DNA of 64,000 bases, taken from assembly GCF_003074135.1 (NCBI RefSeq), contig NZ_PPDK01000001.1, positions 2,604,001 through 2,668,000 on the forward strand, read 5' to 3'. Below the pieces are notes generated by a model, which saw nothing but the letters and a program-made list of their open reading frames with translations, ran no database searches and was not told where the DNA came from. The translations under genes were made by a program, and so were the position numbers. This DNA comes from Euzebya tangerina (GTDB lineage Bacteria > Actinomycetota > Nitriliruptoria > Euzebyales > Euzebyaceae). Shown in pieces: positions 24,926 to 32,827 of this stretch (its first letter is position 1; every line of letters starts with the position of its first letter).

Positions 24926-26722
24926 ATGAACGCTCTACTTCGCGCCGTTCGGCGCCGTCTTGTCAGTGAGGATCATGGGATTTCGATCATCGAGGTCCTC
25001 GTCGCCGTGACGATCCTGGCTGTGACGATGGCGGCCACCGCGTCGAGCGTGATCCGAGCTCTCCAGGTCTCCGACGACAGTCGCAAGTCGGTCATCGCGG
25101 CCAACATCGCACAGTTCGAACTCGAACGACTGCGCGCGATCCCGTTTGTCGACTGGGTCGTCTCAGGCACCGGTTCGACGATCGCGGCGTACACCGACGC
25201 TCGGACCGGCCCCAACGGCATCGAGTACGAGGTGTACACCGAGCCCCGTTGGGTCTCTGCCGGGTCCGACACCGACTCGTGCACCCAGCGTGCCCTCGGC
25301 AACACCGAGGACGAGGACTACGTGCGGGTCCGCCAGGTCGTCAGCTTCCCGAACGACCCGGAACTGACGCCGATCGAGAACATCACGATCGTCACGCCGC
25401 GTCTGGACTTCTACGACCCCAACACCGGCAACCTGATCATCCGGGTGGAGGACCGGGACGGTGGGCCGTCGCCCGGCCACCAGGTCGAGGTGCAGGGCCC
25501 GAGTGGGTTGCGGCTGGGTACCGTGGACACCGACGGCTGCGTCTTCTTCCCATACCTGCCTGCGGGAACCGGTGGCACGAACTACCAGGTCCGCATCGAC
25601 AGTCCAGAGTTCGTCGAGCTCGAGACGCGCGTTCAGGCCATCGACGAGACGGTCAACGTCGCGCCGCAGACCACGACACCGCTCTCCTTCACCTATGACG
25701 AGGGCGCCTCATTCGACCTGCGTCCGATACCACAGCTGCCCGAGCCGGCTGGCTGCACCTACGTCGTCAGCACGCGCGGTCCGCAGCCGTACCTGATGTC
25801 GGGCTCGAACACCGCCGGCATCGACGATCCTTCCGGACTCGCCGTCGACCCCGAGAACGGTGGCGCGCCCGACGCGCAGGTGATCCAGTGCCAGGACGGG
25901 AGCAACCCGTCAGCTGGGCCCGGAACGCCGAATCCCGTCATCCGCCCCTTCTTCGAGCCGCGGATCCCCCACAACCTGGGCTACACCGTCAACTCGACTG
26001 GTCTGCTGTTCCCCAGTGAAGGGGTTGTCACCTACCCACGCCGGGACAACACTGCTGTCCCCGACACGGTTTCATCCCCGGGATACGAGGTCTGTGGGGC
26101 TTTCGACGGCAGCGATGCGTGCCTTCAGCGCTCCTTGTTCCCCTATCGCGCGGGAGCTGACGCGTTCGCGGGGCGTTGCGTGATGGCCGACCCGACCACG
26201 GTCGGCGGCGCTCGCTCCACGCTCATCACCGATCCCCTGACCGTGGCCAGCGTCGACGTCCCGATGGTCCCAATCGCGATCCGCACGATCCGGCATGAGA
26301 GTGACGGGTCCGTGACCTACAACTTCGGGACCCGCGACGTCTACGCCGACATGCAGGACGATGCCGACTGCCCAGGGGGCGACCGCCTCTACCTCGGGCG
26401 CTCGGACGCCAACGGGTACTTGCAGGCCATGCTGCCCTACGGCGAGTGGGTCCTGCACTGGGACAACGCTGGAAACGGCGCCATGCGGGCCGGCTCGACT
26501 CCACTGAACTGTGACGCGGTCCAGGCCGCTGAGAACGGTGGCAGCAACAACTTGTACTTCATCGTCGCCAATCTCCTGCTCAGCCCCACATCGCTTGATT
26601 ACCTCGACAGCGCGTGCATCGAGATCCGCGCCGACGGTACCGGCCCGCAGAACGTCACCACCGGCGACCCGCTGATGCCGTATCACATCGACGTGCGGCG
26701 AGGTGATCGCGTTGTTCCGTAA
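24926..26722 (+). CDS. Large type IV prepilin-like protein (PilV-like) with Ig/Cna-like domain
   Basis: 598 residues. After a short basic leader the class III cleavage site is EDHG|ISIIEVLVAV, followed by the hydrophobic helix with the conserved Glu at +5. The exported part is unusually large. Around 170-260 a beta-rich segment (NLIIRVEDRDGGPSPGHQVE, then DTDGCVFFPYLPAG) resembles carboxypeptidase-regulatory/Cna-B-like domains. Further beta-rich regions rich in Cys, Pro and Asp run to the C-terminus. The hydrophobic start lets it enter the fibre, and the size suggests a tip or adhesive subunit (inference). A GTG one codon upstream is an alternative start. It overlaps the next prepilin gene by 20 bp. 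Confidence 0.87.
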   Translation: MNALLRAVRRRLVSEDHGISIIEVLVAVTILAVTMAATASSVIRALQVSDDSRKSVIAANIAQFELERLRAIPFVDWVVSGTGSTIAAYTDARTGPNGIEYEVYTEPRWVSAGSDTDSCTQRALGNTEDEDYVRVRQVVSFPNDPELTPIENITIVTPRLDFYDPNTGNLIIRVEDRDGGPSPGHQVEVQGPSGLRLGTVDTDGCVFFPYLPAGTGGTNYQVRIDSPEFVELETRVQAIDETVNVAPQTTTPLSFTYDEGASFDLRPIPQLPEPAGCTYVVSTRGPQPYLMSGSNTAGIDDPSGLAVDPENGGAPDAQVIQCQDGSNPSAGPGTPNPVIRPFFEPRIPHNLGYTVNSTGLLFPSEGVVTYPRRDNTAVPDTVSSPGYEVCGAFDGSDACLQRSLFPYRAGADAFAGRCVMADPTTVGGARSTLITDPLTVASVDVPMVPIAIRTIRHESDGSVTYNFGTRDVYADMQDDADCPGGDRLYLGRSDANGYLQAMLPYGEWVLHWDNAGNGAMRAGSTPLNCDAVQAAENGGSNNLYFIVANLLLSPTSLDYLDSACIEIRADGTGPQNVTTGDPLMPYHIDVRRGDRVVP

Positions 26723-27554
26723 GCTCCGCGATCGCCTCCGGCTGGCTGAGGATGCTCAGGCCGGCTTCACGCTGCCCGAGCTCTTGGTCTCCATCACCCT
26801 GCTGACCATCGTCTCCGCGGCCATCGTCTCGTCGACGGTGGCCATCCAGCGCACCCTGGGTGGGGCTCAGGCCACCATGCGCGACCTGGCCACCACCGAC
26901 ATCGCACTGGACCGAGTGGGCCAGCTGATCCGAGGCGCTGTCGGTCCGGACGGCACCGTGTCGGAGTCGAACTCCGCACTCATCGCCGCGGCACCCGACG
27001 ACATCACCTTCCTGTCGACGACGGGCCGTACGGCGGTCACCTTGCCCGACGGCTCCTACGCCAACCGCCACCCGATGCAAGTCCGACTCTTCGTCCGAAC
27101 CGACGCAGACGGGGCGTTCGAGCTGGTCGAGCAGATCTGGGATCCAATCAACGACAACGTGGACGATGGCCCCTTCGTCCTCCCCGCGAACCCCCGTGAG
27201 CGGGTCATCCTCCGTGACCTGATCGATGTCGACACCGACACGGCGTTCGTCGACGTGTTCCGCTTCTGGAGCCACTACGAGGACGTCCTCTCGCCCGACC
27301 CGAGCCAGCGCTGCGGCCGCGTGATCAACGAAGGGACCACCCTGAGCGCGGTCGAGCGCACCACGATCGACAGCGTGTCGTTCCGGCTGGTCTCGGCCGA
27401 GCCGAACAACTACGACGGCAGCATCGATGCCGACCTCCAGGGCTTCGCCCGCTTCGCAGGCTCCACCGATCTGGGTGTCTCCTCCTCCTTCGTCAGCGCG
27501 GCCTGCCTCGACGACCCCAACTTCCGCAACGGCTTCGACCAGGTCTTCCCATGA
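26703..27554 (+). CDS. Minor prepilin (PilW-like)
   Basis: 283 residues. Prepilin peptidase site AQAG|FTLPELLVSITLL with Glu at +5 of the mature protein, then the N-terminal helix. The remainder is a beta-rich domain with VFRFWSHYEDVL and several Asp-rich turns, resembling PilW/PulJ-type minor pseudopilins. GTG start inside the end of the previous gene; its stop overlaps the next start (ATGA). Probably part of the initiation complex that primes pilus assembly. Confidence 0.85.
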   Translation: MIALFRKLRDRLRLAEDAQAGFTLPELLVSITLLTIVSAAIVSSTVAIQRTLGGAQATMRDLATTDIALDRVGQLIRGAVGPDGTVSESNSALIAAAPDDITFLSTTGRTAVTLPDGSYANRHPMQVRLFVRTDADGAFELVEQIWDPINDNVDDGPFVLPANPRERVILRDLIDVDTDTAFVDVFRFWSHYEDVLSPDPSQRCGRVINEGTTLSAVERTTIDSVSFRLVSAEPNNYDGSIDADLQGFARFAGSTDLGVSSSFVSAACLDDPNFRNGFDQVFP

Positions 27555-29272
27555 TGAACCGGCCAACCTCCCGCACCTCGCTCCGATCCGCCTTCCGTTC
27601 TGAGGAGGGCTCGGCGCTCATCGTCATCCTCGCCGTCAGCGTCCTGTTGTCGCTCCTGGTCGGGGTCGCCTTCTCCGTGGCCCGCCAGTCGATCGCGGTG
27701 GCAGACGAGACCGAGGAGTACAACGCCGCCCTCGCTGCCGCAGAGGCGGGGTTGGACGACTACCTGTTCCGGCTCAACTCCATCGATGCGTACTGGCAGT
27801 ACCCGGCAGCCGGAACGCCGCCGGACAACAACCAGGCCTTCGACAACTTCGTGCCGATCCCGGGTGGTGAGACCGACACCAACCAAGAGGACATCGGCAT
27901 GTTCACCTACACGGTGGACGCCTCGCAGCTGACCGCGACCGGTGTCATCTGGCTGACCGCGACCGGCTGTGCTCCCGGGCCCTGCGACATCAACACCGGC
28001 CCGACCGATGCACAGGAGTTCCGAACCCTGCAGTCCTCGTTCTCGCTGGAGAGCTTCCTCGACTACGTGTACTTCACCGACTTCGAGAGCTCGCCTCCGG
28101 TGATCTACCCGGGCCTGTTCGGCATCTCCGAGACCCAGGCACGCACCGACTGCAGCCGGCACCGCTGGGCCACACCCGGCCCAGCCGGTTACTGCACCGA
28201 CATCCGCTTCACCAGTGGCGACGTCATCAACGGTCCGTTCCACACCAACGACCGCTTCATCGTGGACGGCAACCCCCGGTGGCTGGAAGAGGCGACGACG
28301 TCCGACCCGGTCGACCCCCACTACGATCTCCGCGCCGGGACACCCCAGTTCGACGGCGGCGAGCCGACGCCACGCTCACCCCTCAACTTCCCCTCCACCA
28401 ACAGCGCGATCCGCTTCGACGCGGACCACATCTCCAACCCATCTGCCGAGGGTTGCCTGTTCACCGGTCCTACTGAGATCGTCATCTCCGGCGGGAACCT
28501 GCTCGTGCGCAGCCCCCTGACGCAGGACTCCGGTCCAGGCTGTGGGCTGTGGCCGGCCGGCAACAACGTCCGGACCATCCCCATCCCGCCCAACGGGGTC
28601 GTGTACGTCCAGGACCAGCCACCGTCTGGTCCGAACGGCGGCAACTGCACCACCGGCAACAGCAACGCGCTGGGCTACCCCTGGGGTGGCGATGACAGCG
28701 AGTACCCCTGCGGCGCTGGCGACGCCTTCGTGGAAGGCACCCTGGACGGTCGCCTGACGATCGCGGCGGAGAAGGACGTCTACATCACCTGGCACACCGA
28801 GTACGCGGGTGGCAACGACATGCTCGGCCTGGTGGCCAACGACCTCGTGCAGGTCTACCACCCGACCGACTACTACGGCTGCACGAACTGCGGCAACAGC
28901 AACCGGCGGGACTACTACGCCAATCTCAACGCAGGCCCGCGCCACCCCGGCAGCCTCTTCCGCAACCCGCGGATCGACGCCGCTCTCCTGAGCGTGCAGA
29001 ACTCCTTCATGGTCCAGAACTACAACCACGGACACATCCGCGGCACGACCCAGTGTGCCGGCGATCTGGGTGACCTCACCATCAATGGCGCGATCGCCCA
29101 GCGCTTCCGTGGGCCCGTCGGTACCGGGTCGGCCTTCTCGACCTGCACCGGGTACCTCAAGGACTACAACTACGACCAACGCCTCCGCTTCATCAACCCG
29201 CCGAGCTTCATCGACCCCGTGGACGCGGTGTGGCGCATCTCGCGCTACTCCGAGGTCCTCGCCAACTCCTAG
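27551..29272 (+). CDS. PilX-like pilus assembly protein, large
   Basis: 573 residues. The N-terminus has EEGSALIVILAVSVLLSLLV followed by FSVARQSIAVADETEEYN and AALAAAEAGLDDYLFRLN, the PilX_N pattern of a non-classical prepilin-like membrane segment followed by the AxxAAEAG helix. The rest is a large exported region rich in Asn, Gly, Tyr and paired Cys (GPGCGLWPAGNN, TNCGNSN), with no motif I can name. Co-translated with the PilW-like gene through a 4-bp overlap and 26 bp before pilC. Minor pilin or tip protein is the best reading. Confidence 0.82.
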   Translation: MMNRPTSRTSLRSAFRSEEGSALIVILAVSVLLSLLVGVAFSVARQSIAVADETEEYNAALAAAEAGLDDYLFRLNSIDAYWQYPAAGTPPDNNQAFDNFVPIPGGETDTNQEDIGMFTYTVDASQLTATGVIWLTATGCAPGPCDINTGPTDAQEFRTLQSSFSLESFLDYVYFTDFESSPPVIYPGLFGISETQARTDCSRHRWATPGPAGYCTDIRFTSGDVINGPFHTNDRFIVDGNPRWLEEATTSDPVDPHYDLRAGTPQFDGGEPTPRSPLNFPSTNSAIRFDADHISNPSAEGCLFTGPTEIVISGGNLLVRSPLTQDSGPGCGLWPAGNNVRTIPIPPNGVVYVQDQPPSGPNGGNCTTGNSNALGYPWGGDDSEYPCGAGDAFVEGTLDGRLTIAAEKDVYITWHTEYAGGNDMLGLVANDLVQVYHPTDYYGCTNCGNSNRRDYYANLNAGPRHPGSLFRNPRIDAALLSVQNSFMVQNYNHGHIRGTTQCAGDLGDLTINGAIAQRFRGPVGTGSAFSTCTGYLKDYNYDQRLRFINPPSFIDPVDAVWRISRYSEVLANS

Positions 29273-29298
29273 GCTCTCGCCAACTGCAAGGAACCGCC

Positions 29299-30528
29299 AT
29301 GGCTGATTCACTGACATTTGAGTACACGGTCCGCGACAAGACGGGCCAGACCAAGACCGGCACCATGACCGGTGCCACCGCCAAGGCGGTCTCCGATCGT
29401 CTGCGCGAGTCCGGATACGCCCCGCTCTCCGTCACCGAGCAGAAGGAGTCGCTCGGCCAGAAGGAGCTGTCGATCCCCGGGTTCGGTGGCAAGAAGGTCG
29501 GCCTCAAGGACCTGGCCATCTTCGCCCGCCAGTTCGCCACCATGATCAACTCGGGGCTCTCGTTGATTCGGGCCCTGAACATCCTGGCGCAGCAGACCGA
29601 GAACCCGACGCTCGCCGACATCATCAGCGAAGTGCGGTCCGAGGTCGAGCAGGGCCGACCGCTGTCCAGTGCGATGGCCGACCACGAGGCCTTCCCCAAG
29701 CTGTTCATCGCCATGGTGAAGGCGGGCGAGACCGCGGGTCTGCTGGACTCGGTCCTGATCCGCGTCGCCAACACGCTCGAGGCCGACCTGGCACTGCGCC
29801 GGAAGATCAAGTCGGCGATGACCTACCCCGTGATCGTGCTGATCATGGCCGTCGGGCTGTCCTCGGCGATGATCATCTTCATCGTTCCGACCTTCGAGGG
29901 TCTGTTCACCTCACTGGGTGGGGAACTGCCGTTGCCGACCCAGGTCCTGGTGACGCTCTCGGAGCTGATGCGCGGCTTCTGGTACATCCTCCTGCTCCTC
30001 CCCATCGTGGCGTGGAAGAGCTTCGAGTACGCCCGGAAGCAGCCCAAGGTCCGCTTCTTCCTGGACCAGTGGAAGTTGAAGGTCCCCGTCTTCGGATCGC
30101 TGTTCCACAAGGTCGCCCTCTCCCGCTTCACGCGGAACCTGGGCTCGCTGCTGAAGGCCGGTGTGCCGATCCTGCAGGCGCTCGAGATCTCCTCCGACAC
30201 CGTCAACAACGGCGTGATGTCAAACGCGATCGACGACGTGATCTTGGCGGTCAAGGAGGGTGAGTCGATGGCGACCCCCCTGTCCAAGCATGAGGTGTTC
30301 CCGCCCATGACCGTCCAGATGATCTCGGTCGGGGAGGAGACCGGTGCGATCGATGAGATGCTCGAGAAGATCTCTGACTTCTACGACCAGGAGGTCGAGG
30401 CCACCACGGAGCAGCTGACCGCGCTGCTCGAGCCCGTGATGATCGCCGTCCTCGGTGGGATCGTCGGCGGTATGGTCATCGCCCTGTACATGCCGATGTT
30501 CAAGATCTTCGATCTGGTCAACCAGTAG
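29299..30528 (+). CDS. pilC: Type IV pilus inner-membrane platform protein
   Basis: 409 residues, polytopic. It has the duplicated GspF/PilC domain: FARQFATMINSGLSLIRALN in the first repeat and FTRNLGSLLKAGVPILQALE in the second, with three membrane helices (two in the middle, around 175-195 and 225-245, and one at the C-terminus, MIAVLGGIVGGMVIALYMPM). PilC transmits rotation from PilB/PilT to the growing pilin fibre. The ATG at 29299 follows AAGGA at 29289-29293. Last gene of the minor-pilin operon, followed by a strong hairpin. Confidence 0.95.
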   Translation: MADSLTFEYTVRDKTGQTKTGTMTGATAKAVSDRLRESGYAPLSVTEQKESLGQKELSIPGFGGKKVGLKDLAIFARQFATMINSGLSLIRALNILAQQTENPTLADIISEVRSEVEQGRPLSSAMADHEAFPKLFIAMVKAGETAGLLDSVLIRVANTLEADLALRRKIKSAMTYPVIVLIMAVGLSSAMIIFIVPTFEGLFTSLGGELPLPTQVLVTLSELMRGFWYILLLLPIVAWKSFEYARKQPKVRFFLDQWKLKVPVFGSLFHKVALSRFTRNLGSLLKAGVPILQALEISSDTVNNGVMSNAIDDVILAVKEGESMATPLSKHEVFPPMTVQMISVGEETGAIDEMLEKISDFYDQEVEATTEQLTALLEPVMIAVLGGIVGGMVIALYMPMFKIFDLVNQ

Positions 30529-30542
30529 CACCGACCCATTCC

Positions 30543-30576
30543 GAAGCGGCACCGGCCTTGTGGCTGGTGCCGCTTC
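30543..30576 (+). terminator. Strong hairpin terminator between pilC and vapC
   Basis: GAAGCGGCACCGGCC and GGCTGGTGCCGCTTC form a near-perfect 15-bp stem with a TTGT loop, 15 bp after the pilC stop. The following bases are not T-rich. The hairpin is symmetrical and can serve both converging transcripts. Confidence 0.7.
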
Positions 30577-30592
30577 TGCGTTCGGGGGACTG

Positions 30593-31021
30593 TCAGACCG
30601 GTGCGAAGAACCGGAGCTTCGGGTAGCGAGCAAACCCGCGGTCCTCAGTTGCTATCCGCGCCCCGTGTGACAGGGCGAGTGCCGCCAAGAAGGCGTCCGG
30701 GACTTTGTTGGCTGCGATGAGGGGATCAGCCTCAGCCAGCCGCTGCATGGTCTGCCACACGATCGGGCCGGCGGGTAACCATGTGGCGCGGGGCGCCGTG
30801 ATCAGCTGGTGAACGAACTGGAGGGCTTGGTCGGTCGGGGCGGGGGAGTCGAAGACCCTCCCATTCGTGACGACGCGCACAAGACCGGCCAGGACCGTGT
30901 CGACCAAGGCCAGTTGCTCGGAGCCCAAGACGACAGCGTTGAGCCAGTCGGCGTACTGCTCGTGGTTCGGCGACTCAGCCTTGAAGGCGTAGACGAGCAC
31001 GTTGACGTCGGGCAGGATCAC
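30593..31021 (-). CDS. VapC-like PIN-domain ribonuclease toxin
   Basis: 142 residues. PIN-domain signature residues are ILPDVNVLVYAFK (first catalytic Asp), the mid-protein acidic residue near LVDTVLAGLVRVV, and the late NKVPDAFLAALAL and ATEDRGFARYP. Family members cut tRNA or rRNA and are neutralised by the cognate VapB. The GTG start overlaps the antitoxin stop by 4 bp (GTGA), the standard VapBC arrangement. It is inserted between pilC and the pilA riboswitch on the opposite strand. Confidence 0.9.
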   Translation of the reverse strand: MILPDVNVLVYAFKAESPNHEQYADWLNAVVLGSEQLALVDTVLAGLVRVVTNGRVFDSPAPTDQALQFVHQLITAPRATWLPAGPIVWQTMQRLAEADPLIAANKVPDAFLAALALSHGARIATEDRGFARYPKLRFFAPV

Positions 31022-31260
31022 GTGTCGTCGCCGTCGAGGGCCTCCCACAAGGCCTCTCGGTCCGACAGGTTGATCAACGGCCGTGTGTCGGGGTCCCCGT
31101 GTGTCGGCAGTCGCTCTCGGGTGGCGGGCTGCTGTGCGGCCTTGTCGAGCAACTCTCGCAGAGCCTCCTCGACCACGCTGGTGAACGTTCGTCCTTGGGA
31201 CGCAGCGTGCCGTCTGGCGGCATCCGCCAACGACTGGGGCAGCTTGATGGTCGTGCGCAT
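31018..31260 (-). CDS. VapB-like ribbon-helix-helix antitoxin
   Basis: 80 residues. The N-terminus MRTTIKLPQSLADAARRHAA is a ribbon-helix-helix DNA-binding fold, followed by a helix (VVEEALRELLDKA) and a C-terminal tail (RPLINLSDREALWEALDGDD) that would wrap the toxin. The ATG at 31260 is 7 nt downstream of a TATGCT box, pointing to a leaderless transcript; an ATG at 31272 is possible but inside that box. Expected to repress its own promoter together with VapC. Confidence 0.88.
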   Translation of the reverse strand: MRTTIKLPQSLADAARRHAASQGRTFTSVVEEALRELLDKAAQQPATRERLPTHGDPDTRPLINLSDREALWEALDGDDT

Positions 31261-31273
31261 ATGCCTGAGCATA
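31257..31273 (-). promoter_or_regulatory. vapBC promoter -10 with palindromic operator
   Basis: The -10 box TATGCT is at 31268-31273 on the minus strand. It overlaps two inverted repeats: GCATATGC (31257-31264), spanning the start codon, and ATGC-N4-GCAT (31261-31272). This fits an autoregulatory operator for the antitoxin; inferred from position. Confidence 0.5.
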
Positions 31274-31314
31274 CGCTTGCACCAATCCGTCCCTGGATTT
31301 TCCCGACAAAGTTC

Positions 31315-31342
31315 TAAAGGTCGCCCCTCGCACCGCCGATTC
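31315..31342 (+). promoter_or_regulatory. FliA/SigD/WhiG-type promoter of the riboswitch-pilA transcript
   Basis: TAAAGGTC (31315-31322), 12 nt, then GCCGATTC (31335-31342): TAAA-N16-GCCGAT, an exact match to the WhiG-type layout. Transcription would begin near 31349, just ahead of the riboswitch. Confidence 0.8.
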
Positions 31343-31370
31343 CCATGGTGTCCGCACAAAGTGGACAGGT

Positions 31371-31470
31371 GTGCAGAACAAGGCAAACCGGCTGAGAGGT
31401 CGGGACGCAAAGCCACGGGACCGCAAGCCACATACATCATCGGCAGGTCAGCCGAGCTACCTCGCATACG
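31371..31470 (+). ncRNA. Cyclic di-GMP-I (GEMM-I) riboswitch
   Basis: The conserved core is all present in order: AGGCAAACC, a P2 hairpin closed by a GAGA tetraloop, GGGACGCAAAGCC, a variable P3 arm, then GGCAGGTCAGCCGAGCTACC. These are the hallmark joining segments and the tetraloop-receptor half of the c-di-GMP-I aptamer. It lies in the 5' leader of pilA, 75-80 nt before the start codon. No clear terminator or ribosome-site-blocking hairpin is visible between aptamer and gene, so whether c-di-GMP turns expression on or off cannot be read. Confidence 0.93.
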
Positions 31471-31544
31471 AGCGGCAGTCGTCGTCAGTGTCGGGGCAAC
31501 CCACTCGCACCACTCCCATATATCGCACTCATAGGAGAGACGAA

Positions 31545-31982
31545 ATGACCAAGAAGATCCGCGAGCGCCTCGACGGCGCAGAAGACGGCTTCACCCTGAT
31601 CGAGCTGCTCGTCGTTGTCATCATCATCGGCATCCTGGCAGCCATCGCCATCCCGACCTTCCTGAACCAGCGTCAGAACGGCTGGACCGCTGCTGCTGAG
31701 TCCGACGTCCGCAACGCGGCCCTCGAGGTCGAGTCCGCTGCCGTTGCCAACAACGGGAACTTCCCGGCCGACCAGGCGGCCTTCGACGCCCTGGCCGTTG
31801 AGTCGTCTGAGAACGTGACCCTGCGTTACGTCGCTGACAACACCGCTGGCGCCCAGGCGTTCTGCATCGAGGCTGGTCACTCCCAGCTTGGTGCTGCCAC
31901 TGACGACCACGCTGTCTACGACTCCGACAACGGCGGCGTTCAGAACCTGACCGCCGCTGGTGCCACCACCAGCTGCAACTAG
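31545..31982 (+). CDS. pilA: Major type IV pilin
   Basis: 145 residues. Leader of 15 residues ending EDG, then FTLIELLVVVIIIGILAAIA, the canonical N-methylated N-terminus with Glu at +5. The short globular domain has two cysteines (AFCIEAG and TSCN at the end) that would enclose a D-region loop, and a YDSDNGGVQN turn. AGGAGAG at 31533-31539 precedes the ATG. It is a single-gene unit bounded by a riboswitch and a strong terminator, which suits a highly expressed structural subunit. Its C-terminal region resembles that of the next pilin. Confidence 0.95.
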   Translation: MTKKIRERLDGAEDGFTLIELLVVVIIIGILAAIAIPTFLNQRQNGWTAAAESDVRNAALEVESAAVANNGNFPADQAAFDALAVESSENVTLRYVADNTAGAQAFCIEAGHSQLGAATDDHAVYDSDNGGVQNLTAAGATTSCN

Positions 31983-31994
31983 CTAAAGAGCCTC

Positions 31995-32035
31995 GTCGGC
32001 CCGCCCCATGCTTGGGGCGGGCCGACTCGTATTTT
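31995..32035 (+). terminator. Rho-independent terminator after pilA
   Basis: GTCGGCCCGCCCCA and TGGGGCGGGCCGAC form a perfect 14-bp stem (31995-32026) followed by TCGTATTTT. It separates pilA from the second pilin gene. Confidence 0.92.
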
Positions 32036-32127
32036 CCGGCAGGGTTCCTCTGACAGAGCATGGCAGCACCCGCAGGAAGACGCAGGCCCGCCCTTCACCG
32101 TCGCGACTGGGGCGCCCAAGTTCCCTC

Positions 32128-32155
32128 TAAAGGCTGGTCTGGCACACGTCGATGC
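32128..32155 (+). promoter_or_regulatory. FliA/SigD/WhiG-type promoter of the second pilin
   Basis: TAAAGGCT (32128-32135), 12 nt, then GTCGATGC (32148-32155). The -10 ends 7 nt before the ATG at 32163, so the transcript is predicted to be leaderless, as for the PilV-like gene. Confidence 0.72.
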
Positions 32156-32162
32156 CTAGAGC

Positions 32163-32531
32163 ATGCGACGCAACAAGGTAGACGACGGCTTCACACTCGT
32201 GGAGTTGCTCGTTACGGTCGTCGTCATGGGCATCTTGACCGCGATCGCGATCCCGGCCTACCTGAACCAGCGCGACAGCGCCTACACGGCGCAAATGACA
32301 TCCGACCTCCGCAATGCGGCCATCCGGATGGAGCAGGGTTACCACATGGACGGAGGCCTCTACAGTGCTGACTCGCTTGTCGGCTTCCGTCCGACGCGAG
32401 GTGTGATCACGGTCAGCGAAATCGCTGCCGATCAGTCCTCCTTCTGCCTCACGGCGTCCATTGCTGGTTGGGGGAGCCGGTCCTACGACTCTGACAACGG
32501 GGGCCTCCAGGATCGCGGCGTTGGCTGCTAA
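32163..32531 (+). CDS. Second type IV pilin (PilA-like)
   Basis: 122 residues. Ten-residue leader ending DDG, then FTLVELLVTVVVMGILTAIA, a normal pilin N-terminus. Two cysteines (SSFCLTAS and the terminal GVGC) and a YDSDNGGLQDRG turn mirror the major pilin, so the two are probably paralogues. It has its own promoter and no riboswitch or ribosome-binding site, unlike pilA. It could be a minor or alternative fibre subunit. Confidence 0.92.
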   Translation: MRRNKVDDGFTLVELLVTVVVMGILTAIAIPAYLNQRDSAYTAQMTSDLRNAAIRMEQGYHMDGGLYSADSLVGFRPTRGVITVSEIAADQSSFCLTASIAGWGSRSYDSDNGGLQDRGVGC

Positions 32532-32616
32532 CCAGGCGTCCCCTCGCTCGCCCCGAGGTTGAGCCGGCTCGCCACGTCAGCCGAGAAGCTCCGCCCCCCA
32601 CACCAGGGCTCGTGCC

Positions 32617-32643
32617 TAAAGGCTCGCGGGTACCGGCCGATGG
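32617..32643 (+). promoter_or_regulatory. FliA/SigD/WhiG-type promoter match
   Basis: TAAAGGCT (32617-32624), 11 nt, then GCCGATGG (32636-32643). Spacer is one base shorter than in the other six. About 218 bp before the HTH gene. Confidence 0.6.
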
Positions 32644-32739
32644 AGGTAGGGCCCCGGCGCTGTTGTCGGTGTTGCTGGTGTGGCTAAAGTAAATTGTCGT
32701 GGCTCTTGACACGCACTGTTAGTTGTGTGGCACTATGGG

Positions 32740-32767
32740 TCCAGTGTTGAGCCCGTAGGGCCGATAC
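32740..32767 (+). promoter_or_regulatory. FliA/SigD/WhiG-type promoter ahead of the HTH-pilM genes
   Basis: TCCAGTGT (32740-32747), 12 nt, then GCCGATAC (32760-32767). The -10 equals that of the minor-pilin promoter; the -35 is the weakest of the set. Leader of about 87 nt. Confidence 0.6.
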
Positions 32768-32827
32768 ACGACCAGTATGGGCAAGCGGCTGGCAGGCCGG
32801 TCCCAGTCTGACAACTACATCACCGGG

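Noticed and set aside
32707-32740. Housekeeping promoter TTGACA for the HTH gene
   Set aside because: The only -10-like hexamer at a usable distance (CACTAT) has a 19-nt spacer; the pilus-type promoter at 32740 is a better candidate.
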